From contig CM077643.1 in NCBI GenBank assembly GCA_039707465.1, forward strand, positions 41,690,105 to 41,754,104: a stretch of DNA of 64,000 bases. Direction: 5' to 3'. Source of the stretch: Rhabdophis nuchalis (taxonomy: Eukaryota; Chordata; Lepidosauria; Squamata; Natricidae). A program made the position numbers and the translations under genes. Shown piece after piece: positions 41,739 through 53,119 of the stretch (position 1 is its first letter; every line of letters begins with the position of its first letter). The notes under the pieces are model-generated. The model searched no databases. It was not told the origin of the DNA and saw only the letters and a program-made list of their open reading frames with translations.

Positions 41739-43721
41739 TGGTCTTCCGGTTCCACCTTCCAGCGGCAACGGACGAGTCTTGGACTCGTCCGCCGTTTTGT
41801 TCTTTTTTCTGCCCCCCATCGGGGGCGAGGCACCCCTTTTTTTGGGTCCTTCCGTAAGGCTGGCTTGCCTGGGTTTGTTTTTCTTAGCGGCAGCGGGAAA
41901 ACGGCCCTTGTCTTCGGTCTAGGTGAGAGGAGGCATGCTGCGGGTTTTTTTTTCCCTTTGCCAATGGAGGATGGTAACGTACGATGAATTTGGAGAGAGC
42001 TGAGTGATCGGGTCGGAAGGCTTTCCGGGACTTTGGCGGCGAGGTGGAGAGTGAGTGACTTTAAAATGTTTTTTGCTGGCAGCCTGGACTGAAAGAATGT
42101 GGAGGGGGGTGTTTGTTTGTTAACCCCCCCCTCGGAATTAAAGCGGCGCTTGGAAATGGTTCCTCGTTGTGAGGAAGCGGACGTTTCTTATCTGGACGGC
42201 TTTGAAGCAAGCGAAAGTGATTTGCGGCTTGTTTCTTCAAAATGTATCTAAGTCCGGCTGGCTTGAAACAATTTTTCCTTTGTTACTTTCTCCTGCTGGC
42301 TTTCAGTTTGGGTGGTGGAAGATGGCTGCCCCTTGTTCTTGAATGACTATTTCACTTATGGAAAATTACCAACATCCCTTTGTGATTGGGACTCTCTCTA
42401 TTAATGAAGAAATTTCTGGATTAATTGATTCCACCCCTGGAGTGCCTTCTCTGCTATAACTATTGATTGTGAAAGGTGTTTTTTCTCTGGATATTGAACT
42501 TTTAAACCCTGATTTGGACTTTTCTCCTCCTGATTTGCTTCAACGGCCCCACCCAAAAAACGCCATTTTAGTGGCACTGACTTTAACAGTTTACCATGGC
42601 ACAAAAATCAGAATTGGCAGGTTTGGAACAAAGGATGTCTTCTTTGGAGACAGTGTTGCAAGTTTTGGTGCAAGAAATTAAAGCCTTGAGAGAAGATAAC
42701 TGAAGCTTCAAGAAGGATCTTTTGGAAACACGGAAGCAAGTGCTGGAGAACACACAGAAGACTGAGGAGCTGGAAGGGGGGCTGGCTGGGGCAAAGGGAG
42801 AGCTTAAAAATGTTAAGAGTGAGGTTGGAGAACTAACTGGGCATATGTCTAGGATGGATTTTGAAAGGATGTCATATTTTTTAAGATTTCAGAACATTTC
42901 TGAAGAGGCTGGTGAATGTCTCCCTGAACTCATGAGTACAATTTTAGCAGACTATTTACATAAACCTAAAGATGAGATCAGGGGGGACATTGACCTAGTA
43001 TACAGAATAAATTCAGCATATGCCAGGATAAATGAAGTACCCAGAGAGATACACATTAAATTTGTTAGAAGGTCAACCAGAGAGGGAATTTTGAAGGCGC
43101 AGAGAGGGGGCCCATTAATTTACCAACAAAAGGAGGTCGTCATCTTGAAGCAGATCCCAAAAAAGATTAGAGAGATGAGAAGGAGGTATTCCTTCTTATC
43201 CAAAAAATTGTTTGACCACGGGATTTGGTTTAAGTGGGCGATGCCGGAAGGGATGCTGGTGTTCTGGGAAGGAGGGAGAGTTAGGATTAAAACAGTTGTT
43301 GAGGCGGAAGCCTTTTTTAAGAAACATTCCTCAGTCCTGGGGGAAGATTCAGGGGGGGCAGGGGGGGCCACAGCCCCGCCCGCTGGGGGCCAGGAAGGAG
43401 AAAAAGAAGATACAATTGCCAAGAGACTTAGATCAAAAAAATGACTTTGCTTGTTTTTTTATTAATATACTATAACCTTGTTATCTGGATGTTTGTATAT
43501 GACTGCCAGCATAGAATTGAGAATTTAGGATGTATGCACTTATTTTCATCTCATAGTACCTTTGAAAAATGTATTTCTTAATGTTTTATTGTGAAGCCCT
43601 GGAAGGGCCAATGATCCCGACACAAAAGTTCTCAAAATGTTTCTGTAACCCTTACCTTTCCCTTTTGGAAAAATTGTAAAAATCCAATAAAACTCTTTCA
43701 ATATTAAAAAAAAAAACCAAT
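41739..43721 (+). mobile_element. ORF1-only L1 (HAL1-like) element
   Basis: About 1.98 kb comprising an 857-bp 5' UTR, a complete-length ORF1, a 280-bp 3' UTR with AATAAAA just before the end, and a poly(A) run (43709-43720). Nothing of ORF2 (endonuclease or RT) is present. Target duplications around CCAATTAAT (ending 41738 and starting 43722) show it inserted as one unit. It would need L1 ORF2 protein in trans. An internal deletion of a normal L1 cannot be excluded from a single copy. Confidence 0.8.
42596..43444 (+). pseudogene. L1 ORF1p with one stop in the coiled coil
   Basis: ORF1p is the trimeric RNA-binding chaperone of L1. The start at 42596 has a strong context (ACCATGG) and begins MAQKSELAGLEQRM. 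The frame has 282 codons before its stop, a usual L1 ORF1p size. An N-terminal heptad-type coiled coil (about residues 5-80) is followed by an RRM-like domain (YFLRFQNI near residue 95) and a C-terminal domain (FLSKKLFDHGIWFKW), ending in a basic tail. One TGA at codon 36 (42701-42703), probably from CGA, interrupts the coiled coil. The 240 codons after it stay open. Because the element lacks ORF2, this is its only gene. Confidence 0.9.
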
Positions 43722-44321
43722 TAATAAACGGGGGACTAACCAAGGCCGGCCCGGCAGAAGAAGTGTGTTTTCAGTTTTTGACGGAAGGAGCGGAGGTCCG
43801 TCGTTGTTCTAATTTCGGGGGGAAGGTCGTTCCAGAGGGTTGGGCCCGCCACAGAGAAGGCCCTTCCCCTGGGCATCGCCCGCTGGCGTCGCCCGCTGAC
43901 GGCACCCGGAGAAGTCCCTCTCTGTGGGAGCAAATCGGCCGCAGGGATGTATGGGGCAGAATCCGATCCCGCAGATAGCTAGGTCCCGTGCCATGGAGCG
44001 CTTTGAAGATGATAACCAACACCTTGAAGCGCACCCGAAAGACGACAGGCAAGCCAATGCAGCTTGCGCAAGAGCGGTGTTACGTGGGTAAACCTCGAGG
44101 TTCCCATAATTGCTCGCGCGGCTGCATTCTGGACAAGCTGAAGTCTTCGGGTGCACCTCAAGGGGAGCCCCATGTAGAGGGAATTGCAGTAGTCCAGTCG
44201 GGATGTCACGAGGGCATGAGTGACTGTGCATAGGGCATCCCGATCCAATAGGGGACGCAACTGGCGTACCAGGCGAACCTGGTAAAATGCCCTCCTGGTC
44301 ACGGCTGTCACTTGATCTTCC

Positions 44322-44500
44322 TGCCAGCTTAGTGTCACATATAAGTTTGATGAGTTCCCCTTCTTATTCCCTCATCTAAGTCATTTATGAAGATATTGAT
44401 GAGCACTGGGCCAAGACAGAAACTTGTGGTACCCCACTGCTTAATTCCCTCCATGTAGTTTTGACTTAATGAGCTAGGTGAAATGGGGCATTTTGGCTTG
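44322..44500 (-). mobile_element. CR1 RT-domain fragment
   Basis: On the minus strand it reads like the region between CR1 RT motifs B and C (SGVPQ…, DDTKL-like) with frameshifts. It adjoins the L2 at about 44321. Confidence 0.6.
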
Positions 44501-44603
44501 TTCAACAAACCATGTCTAAAACAAGCAACAATCCATTCAATGAAGAGGTCGATAAAACTTTTGGCCCTTAGGGAAATACTGTAAAAAGAGTTACAGAACC
44601 ATT

Positions 44604-44790
44604 TTGCTGTAGTGGCTTAGGCACCAGACTAGAAACCAGGAGACTGTGAACTCTAGTACACTATTAGGCACAAAGGTGCCTGAGTGAGCTTGGGCCAGGC
44701 ATTTTCTTAGTTCTAAGGAGGACGGAATGGCAAACCACTTTAAAACATTTTCTAAGATAACTGCAGGTGCTGGTCTAGGCATTTCCCAGG
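44604..44790 (+). mobile_element. tRNA-derived SINE remnant
   Basis: Head TGGCTTAGGCACCAGACTAG and GTGAACTCTAGTA (B-box-like), then TGAGCTTGGGCCAGGCA, a CORE-SINE-like stretch. It is decayed. Confidence 0.55.
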
Positions 44791-45600
44791 AAGGCACATG
44801 CACACACATACACACAATGAGAAGAATTCAGCAGATACAATTTTATTATTTCAACAATCAAGTTTATGATATTAATAATAGATAGTAACCCTAACTGTCA
44901 GATGGGCCTTCTATAATAAGGATAAATTTGCGCCTTAATAATGCCTACAAACCTTTGGACAATGATGCTCAACCACAGTGTCCTACAGGTGCATGGTCTT
45001 TGCTTGCCCTTTCCTTGCCACTACCATCAAATGTGACCCTTAAAAAAACACGCGAGAGACTCTGAAACAGGATTTGCAAGATAATATCCACTAAGCATGG
45101 GGATGGGTAGGGAGAATCAAGACCACATGTCTGACAATTGAAAAGCCGGCATGCTTAGAACCTCTCACTACAATTTTCAAAGGTTGAATGCAGAAAATAA
45201 TTTTCCAGAATATATATCATGTTCTTCCCAGTTCTTAAGCTGATTTGCTCTATAAGTCCCTGCAAGAATCTATTTGCTTCAGAAACTAAACAAAAACAAG
45301 CAAACACCCCCCCCCCTTCTTTCTAAATTGTGTTAAATGCAAGCTAAGCTCTGGGTCCATACTTAACACACTCTCTCTCTTTCTCTCTTTCTCTCTCTCT
45401 CTTTGCTAGAAAAGATTGAAAACCTAGCTGTGTTCACACAGCAGCTGTTGAAAGCATTGGCTAGGCATCTGGAACCAGCTGCAATTTCCACACCTTTTTG
45501 GAAATGCTGACCCAGAAGTGTGAATCAACAACATAAGCACATTGGGTAGATCTAGGCACATTGTCCCTAATTTTAAATGCTTGTAAGAGGAATTTGTCTC
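44791..45600. other. Unassigned sequence with (CT)n
   Basis: A (CT)n tract lies at about 45371-45403. No gene was recognised. Confidence 0.5.
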
Positions 45601-46518
45601 ATTTCTATCAAGCACAAAAAACCAACACAGTTCTAGGCTGCATAAACAGACGGATAGAATCAAAATCATGTGAAATGATTTAATACCACTTTATAATGCC
45701 TTGGTAAGGCCACATTTGGAATACTGCATACAGTTTTGGTTGTCACAATGTAAAAAAGATGTTGAGATTCTAGAAAGAGTTCAGAGAAGATCAGCAAGGA
45801 TGATTAGGGGACTGGAGGCTAAAACATATGAAGAACAGTTGCAGGAACTGGGTATGTCTTGTTTAATGAAAAGAAGGACTAGGAGATACATGATAGCAGT
45901 GTTCCAATATCTCAGGGGCTGCCACAAAGACGAGGGAGTCAAACTATTATCCAAAGCACTGCAGGACAAGAAGCAATGGGTGGAAACTAATCAAAGAGGC
46001 AGGTCTTGAGAATGTCATCTGGGAGGAGTTCGATCCTATGACTCCTAAGGATATTGACAGGATGCTGGGGTGGCTGAACACCACCACATGTTTATTGGAC
46101 CCGTGTCTCTCCTGGTTGGTACTGGCCTCCCGGGAGGTTACACAAGGCTGCCTCCAGGGAATTACCAACGCTTCTTTGAGTGAGGGGTTTCTGCCGGCCA
46201 CCTTGAAAGAGGCGGTGGTGAGGCCCCTCCTCAAGAAGCCCTCTCTGGATCCGGCTGTTTTGGCCAACTATCGTCCTGTCTCCAATCTTCGTTTCATTGT
46301 GAAGGTTGTTGAGAGTGTGGTGGCGCGACAGCTCCCTCAGCACCTGGATGAAGCTGTCTATCTGGACTCACGCCAGTCCGGCTTTCGGCCTGGGTACAGC
46401 ACAGAGACGGCATTGGTCGCATTGGTTGGTGATCTCTAGAGGGCTCGGGATAGGGGCTGTTCATCTATCCTGGTCCTATTAGATCTCAGCGGCTTTCGAT
46501 ACCATCGACCATGGTATC

Positions 46519-47598
46519 ATGCTGCACCGGTTGAAGGGGTTGGGAGTGGGGGGCACCATTTTACGGTGGTTCTACTCCTATCTCTCTGACCAGTCGCAGT
46601 TTGTGTTGGCAGGGGGGCAGAGGGTAACATCAAGGGGCCTCACCTGTGGGGTCCCACAGGGGTCGGTCCTCTCACCCCTCCTGTTCAACATTTATATTAA
46701 GCCGTTGGGTGAGATCATCCGTGGTTTTGGGGTAGAGTTCCATCAGTACGCTGATGACACCCAACTGTACATCTCTACCCCGGACCACCCCAACGATGCC
46801 GTGGAAGTGATGTCCTGGTGTCTGGAGGCTGTGCGAGTCTGGATGGGAAGGAACAGGCTCCAACTCAACCCATCCAAAACCGAGTGGCTGTGGCTTCCGG
46901 CGTCATGGTATAGTCAGTTGATGCCATCTCTGACTATTGGGGGCGAGACACTGGCTCCCACAGAGAGGGCTCACAATTTGGGCATCCTCCTGGACTCTCG
47001 GCTGTCTCTAGAAGATCACATGACAGCCGTGGCCAGGGGGGCTTTCTATCAGGACCGCCTGATATGCCAGTTGCGCCCCTTTCTGGATTGTGACACCTTA
47101 CACACAGTCACCCAAGCCCTCGTCACCTCTCGTCTGGACTATTGCAATGCTCTCTACATAGGACTTCCCTTGAGGTGCACCCGGAGGCTCCAGTTAGTTC
47201 AGAATGCGGTTGTGCGGGGGATTCTGGGAGCTTCTAGATGCTCCCATGTGACACCTCTCCTGCGTGAGCTACACTGGCTGCCTGTGGCTTTCCGGGTGCG
47301 CTTCAAGGTGTTAGTGACCACCTTTGAAGCGCTCCATGGCAAGGGACTTGGTTACCTGCAAGACCGTCTCCTGCTGCCAAATACCTCCCTCCGACCAGTT
47401 CCCTCCCACAGAGAGGGGCTCCTCAGGGTGCCGTCAGCTAAACAATGCCGACTGGTGACCCCCAGGGGGAGAGGCTTCTCTGTGGCAGTTCCTGCCCTCT
47501 GGAATGACCTACCCCCTGGACTAAGGATGATCTCAGACCTACATCTCTTCCGTCGGGCCCTGAAGGCGCATTTATTCTGCACTGCTGGCCTGTCGTAG
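46519..47598 (+). pseudogene. L2 ORF2 RT palm/thumb and C-terminus
   Basis: A 359-codon open stretch running to the natural L2 stop: RT motif B GVPQGS, catalytic YADD, LNPSKTEWLW thumb region, and the L2 C-terminal domain ending in LKAHLFCTAG. The upstream RT fingers and motif A are in another frame (46038-46439) and the endonuclease is absent, so it is a dead-on-arrival fragment. Confidence 0.9.
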
Positions 47599-47654
47599 TT
47601 CTTAAAGGTAGTTTTTAAAGGGATTTTATAGTGATTTTAGTATGGTTTTTTTTA

Positions 47655-47713
47655 ATTTATTTATTTATTTTATTAAATTTATACCCCGCCCTTCTCCTTG
47701 TTAGGACCCAGGC
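47655..47713 (-). mobile_element. About 58-bp L2 3' micro-insertion
   Basis: Minus-strand L2 hairpin half (ACCCCGCCCTTCTCC on plus) with an ATTT-type tail. It sits within the 3' UTR of the plus-strand L2. An ATTTATTTA target duplication is likely. Confidence 0.75.
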
Positions 47714-48065
47714 CATTTATTTAATATCTTTTTAACATATTGTTTTACATTTTGTACCGTTTATTTTATTGTGGCTGTACACTGCCCTGAGTCCCAAAAG
47801 GGAGAAGGGCGGTATATAAATCAAATGAACTATCAACTATAACTATAAAAGAAAGAAGCAACATAGAACTAAGGAGAAATTTCCTGACATTTAGAACAAT
47901 TAACAACTTACCTCCAGAAGTTGTGAATGCTCCAACACTGGAAGTTTTTAAGAAGAGATTGGATAGCCATTTGTCTGAAATGGTATAGGGTTTCCTGCCT
48001 AAACAGGGGATTGGACTAGAAGACATCCAAGGTCCCTTCCATCTCTTCTATTTTTCTATTCTATT

Positions 48066-48975
48066 CTAAATTATAGATGGGAGTTCCCCTCCATTTCCCC
48101 TTGAATAGAAGAACAAAGGATTAGACTATGTCCATCTTAGTTTATAATTTTGTTTTCCAAGTAATCTATCTGATGCTTCTTGGGTGTTCAATTCCAGGGA
48201 AGAATGACAAACTATAACTTTGCTGGTCCCGATGAAGACGATTGTCTACTGATAAAAATCAATTCTTGTTTCCCCCAGCAATAGTGAAAAGTGCTTCTCT
48301 TGAATGTATGCACAGCTTCATCCTGCATGATAATAAATCTCTCTCTAGAAATACAATGCATAGTTAGAAAGTTAGCTGTGGAAGATTCAAGGATGAGCGT
48401 CAGATACATAAAATGCTTTTATTGCAGATGTGGAGGGAAAAAAATACTCTTTCGAAGATAAGCTACTGCAGAATCTAGGAATCAAGCAATATTTAGATTT
48501 GAGCTCCAGGGTTTAAACCTTATTTACTATTACAGGGTAATATTCATCTGTCTTGGAAGTTGAAACACTGCATAATAATTTGATAATGGGCAACTATGCT
48601 TCTATCATTCCATAGATTGTTTTATACATTGTCTTTTGTGATTTAAACTTATCCTGTTTTTTCCTTTTTTGAGAATCTCATAAACCTTATGCAACTTCTC
48701 TGTTCTTCTCCTCTTTGACCCTTCTTGCCCTTTTGATTTGATCCTGATTCATTCTTTTTATAAGACCAAATCCTTTCTATGTACTTCTTTTGTAGTGGTT
48801 ACCCCCTTTTACATTCAGGCCACTTTCATTTAGGGCCCATTCATTCTTGACCTTGTTGCTTCAAGTTGGGCCGGACAACTTCTTAAGTAGTTCATTTTAA
48901 CTGCACTCAATTTACTTTTTATGTTTCTTCCAATATTCCTACGTATCTATTTCTGGAACTGAGAAAAATCAATCT
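48066..48975. other. Unassigned intronic sequence
   Basis: No gene or repeat was recognised. Confidence 0.5.
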
Positions 48976-48983
48976 CTTATAGC

Positions 48984-49376
48984 AAGGGTGTCAAACTTGA
49001 TTTCATTGAGGGCCACATCAGGGTTCTGGTTGACCTTGGGAGGGTGTGGTGGGTGTGGTAAGGATGGGCATGGCCAGCTCAACATCACTCGTGTTGGGCG
49101 CCTGTGGTGGCCAGAGCGCTCTGCCAGCGAAAATGGGGTCCTGAGCTCCTCTTTCAGCTGCAATGGTCTCCAGAAACCCTCTGACAGCAAAAACGGAGTT
49201 TGGGAGGACGACATGTGGAGCTCAGGAGGGCTGCATGCGACCCTCCCGAGCTCTGTTTTTGCTGGCAGAGGCATCGTGGCCTGGTCCTTCACTGTTTCCA
49301 GGGCAGTTCTGAGGGCCAGATCTAAGCACCCCACGGGCCAGATTCAGCTCACGGCTTTGAGCTTGACACCTTTGTC
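48984..49376. mobile_element. hAT MITE (CAGGGGTGTCAAACTC family)
   Basis: The ends are CAAGGGTGTCAAACTTG and GAGCTTGACACCTTTG. The flanking 8-mers TCTTATAG and TCCTATAG match at 7/8. A 216-codon frame crossing it is an artefact. Confidence 0.88.
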
Positions 49377-50182
49377 CTATAGGCAGCCATCTTTACATAT
49401 TATCGCTAAGGTTCTCCCAGTTTGCGCCTCCTTGTATTACTGCATTCGTTTCCCCATCTTCAACACACACTCTATCAAGGTAAACAAATTAACTTGCTCT
49501 CTCTTTTCCCATTTAACAATTTGTGATTGTTCACTCCATTTTTTTTGCCAACTCATCTACTTTCATATCTGTACTTTCAGACATACATACATACCTATCA
49601 CAATACACACAGGTTATACGTCGCAACAAATAAATTAGGTTTTTACAGGAGTCTTCAAATTATGAACCCTCAATTGAGCCCAATTTTTATGTTGCTAAGG
49701 GAGACATTTGTTAAGTGTGTTTTGGTCCCTTTTGCCACAGTTGTTTGCTGACTTTTGCCACAACTGTTAAGTGAATCATTGCAGTTGTTAGGTTAGTAAC
49801 CCGGTTTTTAAGTAAATCTGGCTTCCCCATTGATCCAAAGATCGCAGAAGGTGATCACATGACTCCGGGACATTTCAACCATCATGAATATGAATCAGTT
49901 GTCAAGCATCTGAATTTTGATCATGTGACCATGGGGATGCTACAATTGCCATAAGTGTTAAAAATTTAAGTTGAATTTAAGTTGAATTTAAGTTGAATTT
50001 ATTGACCGCACCCTCTCCCCACAGGGACTCGGGGCGGTGCACAGGGAAATTAAAAGCGAAAAATATACAAAATACATACAAATTAAAACAAATTAAACTC
50101 AATCAATCCTGTGCTAAAATCCCATTAACTAAAAATACCCAATAAATATAGTATACATTTAAAAAACCCATAGACAGAGAGA

Positions 50183-53119
50183 CTACCCTAGGCCGGCCAG
50201 GCGGAAAAGATGAGTCTTCAATTTCAGGTGGAAGGAGCGGAGGTCCGTGGTCGTTCTAATATCGGGGGGAAGGTCGTTCCAGAGGGCCGGGCTCGCCATA
50301 GAGAGAGCCCTTCCCCTGGGCGTCGCCCGCTGACAAAGTCTAGTGGACGGCACCCGGAGCAGTCCCTCTCTGTGGGAGCGAATCGGCCGTGAGGATGTAT
50401 GAGGCAGGATCCGATCCCGCAGGTAGCTAGGTCCCGAGCCATGGAGCACTTTAAAGATGATGATTAATACCTTGAAGCGCACCCGGAAGACGACAGGTAG
50501 CCAGTGCAGCTCGCGCAAGAGCGGTGTAACGTGGGTGAGCCTGGTGGTTCCCATAATTGCTCGCGCGGCTGCATTCTGAACTAACTGAAGCCTCCGGGTG
50601 CACCTCAAGGGGAGCCCCATGTAGAGAGAGTTACAATAGTCCAGTCGAGATGTCACGAGGGCATGAGTGACTGTGCGAAGGGCGTCCCGATCCAATAGGG
50701 GGCGCAATTGGCGAACCAGGCGAACCTGGTAAAACGCCCTCCTGGCCACGGCTGTCACTTGCTCTTCCATAGACAGCCGGGTATCCAGGAGGACACCCAA
50801 ATTGCGCGCCCCATCCAGAGGGGCAAGATGTTCGCCCCCTATGGCCAGCGTTGGAGAAAGGTGGTTGAATCGGGCAGCCGGAAACCACAGCCACTCGGTC
50901 TTGGTCGGGTTGAACCTAAGTCCGTTACTTCCCATCCAGATCCGCACGGCTTCCAGGCACTGGCACATCACCGCTACGGCATCGTTGGGGTGGTTTGGGG
51001 TAGATATATACAGCTGAGTATCATCAGCGTAGAGATGATACTCTACCCCAAAACCACGGATGATCTCACCCAGCGGCTTCATGTATGCATTAAACAAGAG
51101 AGGCGAAAGGACCGACCCCTGAGGCACCCCACATGTGAGGGGTCTCGGGGTTGACCTCTGCTCCCCTGCCAACACAAATTGCGATCAGCCAGAGAGGTAG
51201 GAGGAGAACCACCATAGGACGGTGCCTCCCACCCCCAACCTCCCCAGCCGATGCAATAGGATACCATGGTCGATGGTATCGAAAGCCGCCGAGAGATCTA
51301 ATAGGACCAGGATGGAGGAACAACCCCCATCTCTGGCCCTCCAGAGATCATCAACCAACGCGACCAATGCCGTCTCAGTGCTATGCCCGGGCCGAAAGCC
51401 GGACTGGCGCGGGTCTAGATAATCAACTTCCTCCAGGTGACGGGGAAACTGTTGTGCCACCACACTCTCGACAACCTTCGCCAAAAAGGGAAGGTTGGAG
51501 ACGGGACGATAGTTTGTTAAAAGAGCTGGGTCCAAAGAGGGCTTCTTAAGGAGGGGCCTCACCATAGCCTCTTTTAGGGAAGCAGGCAAGGAACCCTCAC
51601 TCAAGGATGCGTTGATAACCTCTTGGAGCCAGCCTCGTGTCACCTCCCAGGATGCCAGTACAAGCCAGGAGGGACACGAGTCCAATAAACATGTGGTGGC
51701 TCGCAGTCGCCCACGTAACCTGTCCATATCCTCGGAAGTAATGGAGTCAAACTCCTCCCAAACAAGATCTGCCTCGTGGCATCCCACTGGGCCATGAATG
51801 GGGGCTAACTCGTTCTGTATCTGAGCGATTTTGTCCTGCAGAAAAGTCACAAATTCCTCTGCTCTACCCTGTAACGGGGCTTCCCGCACCCTCTGCTGAA
51901 GGAGGGAACGGGTCACCCCAAACAGGGCGGCAGGGCGGTTTTCTGCGGATGCTATGAGAGTGGCACAATGATGGCGTTTGGCCACTCTCAACGCCACAAT
52001 GTAAGTCCGTAAATGGGCTCTTACCTGTGTCCGGTCAGATTCAGATCGAGTAGCCCTCCATCTTCTCTCTAGGCATCTCTTGTGGCGTTTCATCGCCCTC
52101 AGCTCCTCGGTAAACCAAGGGGCCGGGGCGGTTCGGCGCCACAAGAGAGGCCGCAAGGGCGCGACCCGATCCAAGGCTCCCGTGGTCGCAGTATTCCATG
52201 CGGCCACGAGATCCTCCATCGGGGCGCGGGTCACGGGTACAGGAAGTGGCCCAAGCGCCATCTGGAACCCATCTGGGTCCATCAGGCGCCTGGGGCGGAA
52301 CCAGATAGGTGGTTCTGGTGCTGCCTCCTCGCGGCGGGGGGTAGCGGTCGGAAAGTCGAGCCGGAGAAGTGAGTGATCTGACCATGACAAGGGTGTGATG
52401 ACTATATCCCCTAAGCCCAGATCACTCTTCCATTGGCCTGAGACAAAGATGAGGTCCGGTGTGTGACCACCCTCGTGGGTGGGGCCTTGAATTAGTTGGG
52501 TCAGGTCCATGGCCGTCATGGAAGCCATGAACTCCCGAGCTACCTCGGATGATTCGCCCAACGATGGCAGATTAAAGTCCCCCATGACTATAAGTCTGGG
52601 GGTCTCCACTGCCACCGTAGCGATCACCTCCAGGAGCTCGGGCAGGGCTGCTGCTACATAGCGAGGAGCCAGGTATATAACCAGCAAGCCCAACTGCCTC
52701 CCCAGGCCCCACTTCACGCAGAGGGACTCACAACCGGTAGTCTGTGGCACAATGGTCTCTCTTGGCTCAAGACCTTCCTTGATAATGACCGCCACCCCTC
52801 CACCCCTACCTTGGGCCCGGGGCTGATGAAAAGCGCAGTAGCCTGGTGGGCACATTTCAACGAGGGGGTGTCCTCCCTCGTGGCCCAACCAGGTTTCCGC
52901 AATTCCTACCAGATCCGGCTCCCCCTCTGACACAAGGTCATGGACGAGGGGGGCTTTGTTGACAACGGACCTGGCATTGCAGAACATCAGCCGCAGGCCC
53001 AGGCTCTGTATTCCCTGACCACCTAGCCTGCGGGGGTTGTGGCACCTGACCGTTCGTAAACAACGGCTACGTGCCAACAACCGGGAGGATGGTCCCCTCG
53101 GCCCTGCCCCTCCCCACAA
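50183..53119 (-). pseudogene. L2 ORF2 (endonuclease-RT), single stop codon
   Basis: ORF2 nicks the target and reverse-transcribes L2 RNA. Endonuclease motifs from the Met at 53119: N48, E75 (IAETWL), GDFN at 180-183, D222, and SDH at 247-249, all present. The RT fingers, motif A LDLSAAFDTID, motif B GVPQGS and catalytic YADD follow, then the L2 C-terminal domain ending in [12 protein letters not shown]. The only break is TGA at 51185-51187, just after SSYLSG, where other copies have Gln or Lys and CGA is the likely ancestor. Both sides are in the same frame. The true start could be further upstream. This is the best preserved LINE ORF in the window. Confidence 0.93.

Larger units (their letters stand above)
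41551..44321 (-). mobile_element. L2-like LINE 3' part, split by an ORF1-only L1
   Basis: 41551-41738 is the 3' tail and UTR. 43722-44321 continues the UTR and the last part of ORF2 (…[19 protein letters not shown]… and …WNDLPPE…, with frameshifts). An L1 derivative occupies 41739-43721. Confidence 0.88.
45996..47847 (+). mobile_element. L2-like LINE, 5'-truncated
   Basis: A 1.85-kb plus-strand L2 starting within the linker before RT and ending in the 3' hairpin (CCCTGAGTCCC…GGGCGGTATATAAAT) and an ACTAT-type tail. RT begins at 46038. A TGG to TAG change and a deletion at LDLSAAFD (about 46437-46495) break it. A 359-codon frame (46519-47598) then covers motif B, YADD and the C-terminus. A second short L2 tail is inserted in its 3' UTR. 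Confidence 0.92.
45608..48065 (+). mobile_element. CR1 LINE 3' end, split by an L2
   Basis: 45608-45995 holds the CR1 ORF2 C-terminal part (a 102-codon frame at 45701-46009). 47848-48065 is its last codons and 3' UTR, ending in a TTCTA-type tail. The break falls in the conserved TGGAAACTAATCAA...AGAAGCAAC segment, where an L2 has inserted. Confidence 0.9.

Noticed and set aside
48988..49638. 216-codon plus-strand frame
   Set aside because: It runs through a hAT MITE and on into unrelated flank, so it is not a gene.
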